Assembly (NCBI GenBank): GCA_001275005.1
Contig: JWZX01000879.1
Coordinates: forward strand, 1-10,370
Source: Chrysochromulina tobinii
Taxonomy: Eukaryota; Haptophyta; Prymnesiales; Chrysochromulinaceae
Length of the DNA: 10,370 nt
Reading direction: 5' to 3'
The notes below the pieces were generated by a model. The model saw nothing but the letters and a program-made list of their open reading frames with translations, did not search any database and was not told the origin of the DNA. A program made the translations under genes and the position numbers. Below are positions 7,402-10,370 of this stretch, in pieces. Position 1 is the first letter of the stretch, and every line of letters begins with the position of its first letter.

Positions 7402-9951
7402 TCAGGAATACATGAGATTGCGCTCCAAAGCCCAGTTGATGAACTGATTGAAGAGCACGTGCTTTGCACGGCCGCCGGTAAGCGCGAGCCACTCGTCCTC
7501 TGCCTCGTCTTCACTGAGGCTGATGCCCCACTGTGCCAGCCTCGGGAGGGCCGCCTGGAACTCGACGCGGTCGACCCGCTGGTCGCGGTTCGTGTCCATG
7601 CGCGCGAAGGCCACATAGAGTTCAAAGTAGCGCAGCAAATAGCCGAGGAGCAACTGGAACTCATCCATCTCCACAAAGTCATCGTGTCGCTTCTTAGCGG
7701 CGGGAAGCCACTCGCTGTTGGCGGCCTTGGCATGGCTGAAGGCCTTTCGGAGCACATGCTGCCACGAGTTCGCCCACCCGTAATTCTTGGATTGCATAAA
7801 GTCCGTGATCACACCGTCCATGAGCTTCCGCAGCGCAGTGGCTACCTCGTTGCAGCCGAGCGCGCCATTGCCGTTCAGGTCCCACTGCGCAAACATCGCC
7901 TTCCGCTTGTAAGCGGACTCCTCGTCGTCGCCCGCCGGGAGCGCAGCGCGTATCTTGCTGAAATCGAGGTTGTCGAGGAGCGCCGCCGCCTTGGCCGCCG
8001 CGTCCTCCTCCTCTTTTTGCGCCGACCAGGCTTTGCCTCCCCTGCCGCCGCCCGACTGCCCGCCGGTAGCGCCGCCCTTGCCGCCGCCCTTGCGATTGGC
8101 AACGAAGGCCTTCCGCTGCGCCTCGCTCATGCTCGCGTATGCCGCGCGATCGGCGGGCGACATCTTGTCGTACGCCGCGCGCTGCTCGGCCGTCATCGCC
8201 TCATACGCCGCGCGCTCCGCCGGCGACATGTTCTGGTAGAGCGCGCGCTGCTCGGGCGTGAGCTTCACTAGGCCTGGCAAGTCTTCCACACCCATCGTGT
8301 CCCTCATGTAGGCAGCGCGCTGCTCGGCCGTCATGCTCGCATAGCGCATGCGCTCCTCCTCACTCATCGAGGCGAAGGCCGCGCGCTCGGCGTCGCTCAT
8401 ATTCTCGTACAGCCGCTTCTGATCGTCGGGCAGCGCGGCGAGCGCCGCGGCCGAGAGGGGAGGGCCCACCACGCCCTGCTGGCGCATCAACTTGGCGCGC
8501 TCCTCGGGCGACATGGCCGCAAAGGCCGCGCGCTCCTCTGCACTCATGGCCGCAAACACTGCCTTCTCCGCCTCGCTCATGCTCTGGTACAAGGCCTTCT
8601 GCTCCGCGGGCAGCGCCGCAATCGCCGCAGCCCCGAGCGTCTCGCCCACGACGCCCATCTGTCGCATCATCTTCTTGCGCTCATCAGGGCTCATGGCCTG
8701 GTACGCCGCGCGCTCCGCGTCGGTCATGTTCGCAAAGGCCGCCATCTCGGCTTTGCTCATGCCCGCCATCGTCGCGAGAAGGGCTGCCTTCTCCTCGTCG
8801 GACATGGACTCGAAGGCCTTCCGCTGCTCGTCGCTCATGCCCGCGTACGCCGCTTGCTCCTCGGGCGACATCTTCTCGTACATCGCGCGCTGCTCGGGCG
8901 TGAGCTTCTCGAGCTCTTCGTCCGAAAACCCGCTCGCTGCGCCCCGCTTCGGACGGGGCGCGCGCGGCTGCTTCATTCGGGCGGCGGCGGCTTTCTGCCT
9001 CGCCATCTCCTCCCCTTGCTCCCTCGCGAGCGCGTCGGCGGCGGCTTGCGCCGCTTCTCGCTTCTGCTGCTGCTCGAGCTCCCGCTGCTGCTTCTGCTCG
9101 TCCCACTGCAGCCGCTGCCGCCGCTGCGCCTCTGCCTGAGCCCTGCCGAGGCTCGCGTTCGCCGCGATGCTGTCCGCATGGGCCTCGGCGCTCTTGCGAA
9201 GGGCGGCGAGGGCGGCGGGGTCGACCCGACCTGGGCGCGCGTTGTGCTCCTTGAGCTCCCGCAGCGCTCGCTCGCGTGCCCGCCGCTGCCGGACGTGGAA
9301 CGGTGTGTCGTAGGAGAGGAGCGCCGCCCACGAGCCGGCGCTATCCGAGGCGCTGTGCCGCTGAGGGGTGACCAGACCTTGGCGGGGCTCCACGAGGGGG
9401 TTTGCGGTCGCGCGGTGCGCGCCGAGCGACCGGGCGAGCGGCAAGCGCGGCAGGGTTGGCGAAGGCGGCTGAGAGTTGAGCCTCCAGGCGAGCGGCGATC
9501 GGGCGCTCGGCCGGAAGGTTGGGCTGCTCGAGGATGGTCCCAAGAGTGGCTCGAGTTGCTTTCGGTGCGCGAGCGGGTTGGCGTCGAGGTCGTAGCTTAA
9601 GAGGCCGAGCCGCAACAGCGGTGCGCGTGGTAATGTCAGAGGGGAGGCGTTGACGTGGGTCAACGCGCCCTCAGGGCTCAGTCGGTCGAGCTGGCTTGCA
9701 GGCGATGGAGACGGCTCGGAGGCTGTACGCCTTTGGCCGCTGTGGTCCTTGATTGGCAGGAACGGCAGCGATATTGACCGGTCGGACAGGGCGCGCGTAA
9801 GCACGGGCGCAATGGCCACGTGCGAGGCCATGGGACCCGGGTCGGTGAAAGGCGGCGGCCACCAAGGCTGCAGGCCCACACTGGAATCGACGAGGCGATT
9901 GAGATGTAACGTGAACGCATTCGCGCTACCAAGTTTTAACGAAACTGTCAT
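7402..9951 (-). CDS. EF-hand protein with coiled coil and 11-residue tandem repeats
   Basis: An uninterrupted 849-residue frame starts at ATG 9951. Residues 1-215 are Pro/Ser/Leu-rich and probably disordered, with LLSYD twice (117-121 and 211-215). Residues 220-327 are a charged helical region rich in Glu, Gln, Arg and Ala, likely a coiled coil. Residues 350-617 are 11-residue units of the type MSPEERAAYAA with a 60-residue higher-order period. A Gly/Lys-rich linker (620-640) precedes the C-terminal domain. EF-hand loop 1 (691-702, DLNGNGALGCNE) and loop 2 (786-797, DTNRDQRVDRVE) have Asp at position 1 and Glu at 12; loop 2 lacks the usual Gly at 6. The block from about 765 to 846 (LLxYLxRYFEL, ALPRLAQWG, VLFNQFINWA) resembles flagellar calcium-binding (calflagin-type) proteins as I remember them. 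A flagellar or cytoskeletal calcium sensor is inferred. Confidence 0.88.
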   Translation of the reverse strand: MTVSLKLGSANAFTLHLNRLVDSSVGLQPWWPPPFTDPGPMASHVAIAPVLTRALSDRSISLPFLPIKDHSGQRRTASEPSPSPASQLDRLSPEGALTHVNASPLTLPRAPLLRLGLLSYDLDANPLAHRKQLEPLLGPSSSSPTFRPSARSPLAWRLNSQPPSPTLPRLPLARSLGAHRATANPLVEPRQGLVTPQRHSASDSAGSWAALLSYDTPFHVRQRRARERALRELKEHNARPGRVDPAALAALRKSAEAHADSIAANASLGRAQAEAQRRQRLQWDEQKQQRELEQQQKREAAQAAADALAREQGEEMARQKAAAARMKQPRAPRPKRGAASGFSDEELEKLTPEQRAMYEKMSPEEQAAYAGMSDEQRKAFESMSDEEKAALLATMAGMSKAEMAAFANMTDAERAAYQAMSPDERKKMMRQMGVVGETLGAAAIAALPAEQKALYQSMSEAEKAVFAAMSAEERAAFAAMSPEERAKLMRQQGVVGPPLSAAALAALPDDQKRLYENMSDAERAAFASMSEEERMRYASMTAEQRAAYMRDTMGVEDLPGLVKLTPEQRALYQNMSPAERAAYEAMTAEQRAAYDKMSPADRAAYASMSEAQRKAFVANRKGGGKGGATGGQSGGGRGGKAWSAQKEEEDAAAKAAALLDNLDFSKIRAALPAGDDEESAYKRKAMFAQWDLNGNGALGCNEVATALRKLMDGVITDFMQSKNYGWANSWQHVLRKAFSHAKAANSEWLPAAKKRHDDFVEMDEFQLLLGYLLRYFELYVAFARMDTNRDQRVDRVEFQAALPRLAQWGISLSEDEAEDEWLALTGGRAKHVLFNQFINWALERNLMYS
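7561..7596 (-). other. EF-hand calcium-binding loop 2
   Basis: The loop DTNRDQRVDRVE has coordinating residues at positions 1 (D), 3 (N), 5 (D), 9 (D) and 12 (E) and a hydrophobic Val at 8. Gln replaces Gly at position 6, which may alter affinity. Helix-forming residues flank it on both sides (YVAFARM before, FQAALPRL after). Confidence 0.82.
7846..7881 (-). other. EF-hand calcium-binding loop 1
   Basis: The loop DLNGNGALGCNE has D at 1, N at 3, N at 5, G at 6, Leu at 8 and E at 12, with a preceding helix (KRKAMFAQW) and a following helix (VATALRKL). Position 9 is Gly, where an acidic or polar residue is usual. Confidence 0.82.
8101..8904 (-). repeat. 11-residue (33-nt) repeat array with 60-residue super-period
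   Basis: Residues 350-617 of the EF-hand protein consist of units starting MS/MT/LT, then D/E/P/A-rich, then R/K-A-A-Y/F. Within them, segments starting at residues 420, 480 and 540 align as longer units. The first two share SPxERxKxMRQxGVVG, a run of AAAxAALP, and QKxLYxxMSxAE; the third is more diverged (MGVEDLPG, LTPEQRALYQNMS). The first two spacings are exactly 60 residues (180 nt) and the third unit is about 57. This indicates growth by unequal duplication at two scales. Confidence 0.85.
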
Positions 9952-10047
9952 CAGTGCTGAAACTTTTCAACACAACACTACGGACCCTGACGAGCAAACA
10001 TCTCGTCTTCCCACAGCCCGCGGAAGCAGAAGTGCGTCCACAGCCAT

Positions 10048-10158
10048 GAGTGAGTGAGTGAGTTATTGAGACACAGACACACCGTGGAACAATACGGGGT
10101 ACATGTATCCGGATACGGGTCGAGATACCCACTGAGGCTCCTACTCACTCACTCACTC
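10048..10158. repeat. 16-nt inverted repeat of GAGT units around a palindrome
   Basis: GAGTGAGTGAGTGAGT at 10048-10063 is matched by its exact reverse complement at 10143-10158, with 79 nt between. The interval contains the perfect palindrome GTATCCGGATAC (10105-10116). CACAGCCATG sits beside each arm as a direct repeat (before the left arm, after the right). A cruciform or RNA stem could form; the arms are simple-sequence, so independent slippage is an alternative origin. Confidence 0.6.
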
Positions 10159-10201
10159 ACAGCCATGGTAAGTGTCCTGTGGGGTGCTTCACTTCCGTGT
10201 G

Positions 10202-10259
10202 GTGGTTACAAACAGTGGTTACAAAAAAGAGGGGGGGCGGCCCCCCCCGAGGGGGGGGG
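10202..10259. repeat. 13-bp direct repeat next to opposed G/C runs
   Basis: GTGGTTACAAA occurs at 10202-10212 and 10215-10225, 13 bp apart. It is followed by G7 (10231-10237), CGG, C8 (10241-10248), GA and G9 (10251-10259). The G7 or G9 tract can pair with the C8 tract to form a strong hairpin. The run lengths are also where sequence errors are most likely. On the minus strand the repeat supplies TGTAA twice. Confidence 0.55.
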
Positions 10260-10370
10260 CACTTACGTCGATGAGCGTGTGAAGCGCACGCTCGCGAGAC
10301 ACCGGAACAGGTCGGTGTAGGTGAAGGAAGCCTTCGTACAATAAAACGAACAACCCCAACACCGATACGG

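Larger units (their letters stand above)
9952..10370. promoter_or_regulatory. 5' flank of the EF-hand gene with inverted and direct repeats
   Basis: This is the upstream side of the minus-strand EF-hand gene, so it should carry its promoter and leader. No protein gene is supported. It contains a GAGT-type inverted repeat (10048-10063 and 10143-10158), a 12-bp palindrome (10105-10116), a 13-bp direct repeat (10202-10225), opposed G/C runs (10231-10259) and an AATAAA at 10340-10345 on the plus strand. GTAAGT donor-like hexamers occur on the plus strand at 10168 and on the minus strand at 10266, hinting at exon edges of another gene beyond the window. Confidence 0.4.

Noticed and set aside
7357-8271. 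Long open frame on the plus strand antisense to the EF-hand gene (also 8492-9139 and 8854-9600)
   Set aside because: Leu/Arg/Ala-rich translation without domains; a by-product of the GC-rich 33-nt repeats. The minus frame has real EF-hand and repeat signatures.
1-10370. Mobile element, viral or bacterial island
   Set aside because: No transposase, reverse transcriptase, integrase, capsid gene, ribosome-binding sites or operon structure was recognised.

Overview
The window looks like nuclear DNA of a GC-rich, intron-poor unicellular eukaryote, most likely a small alga (prasinophyte, pelagophyte or haptophyte type); I cannot fix the lineage. The reasons are the protein types (a kelch propeller behind a membrane anchor, an FG-GAP propeller joined to a membrane segment and a WW domain, an EF-hand protein with a calflagin-like C-terminus), the strong G/C preference at third codon positions, Pro-rich spacers, sparse splice-like sites and the lack of any bacterial operon layout. 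Nothing points to a virus, transposon or CRISPR system.

Four protein genes alternate in strand. (1) 540-1904, plus: type II membrane protein with a six-motif kelch ectodomain. (2) 3873-2495, minus: helical, armadillo/HEAT-like protein with a clear ubiquitin-interacting-motif match. Its first 53 codons lie in a different frame from the rest and must be joined through a very short intron or a 2-nt frame break near 3712. (3) 3987-6541, plus: seven FG-GAP motifs, proline-rich stretches, one membrane span and a cytoplasmic WW domain. It is broken by one frame step inside a run of 11 C at 5491-5501. (4) 9951-7402, minus: 849-residue protein with a coiled coil, a long array of 11-residue repeats with a 60-residue higher-order period, and a two-EF-hand C-terminal domain.

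Genes 2 and 3 are head to head across about 113 bp. Genes 1/2 and 3/4 converge across about 590 and 860 bp. The left flank (1-539) carries several degenerate direct repeats, including five copies of a CTCA-N-TGAG palindrome spaced about 22 bp apart. The right flank (9952-10370) carries a GAGT-repeat inverted pair, a 13-bp direct repeat and long G/C runs, with a possible exon edge of another gene at the window end.

The genes do not form an obvious pathway. Two encode predicted cell-surface beta-propellers of opposite topology, one of which could signal through its WW domain. One is a candidate ubiquitin-binding adaptor and one a candidate flagellar or cytoskeletal calcium sensor. Functions are inferred from domain patterns read by eye.
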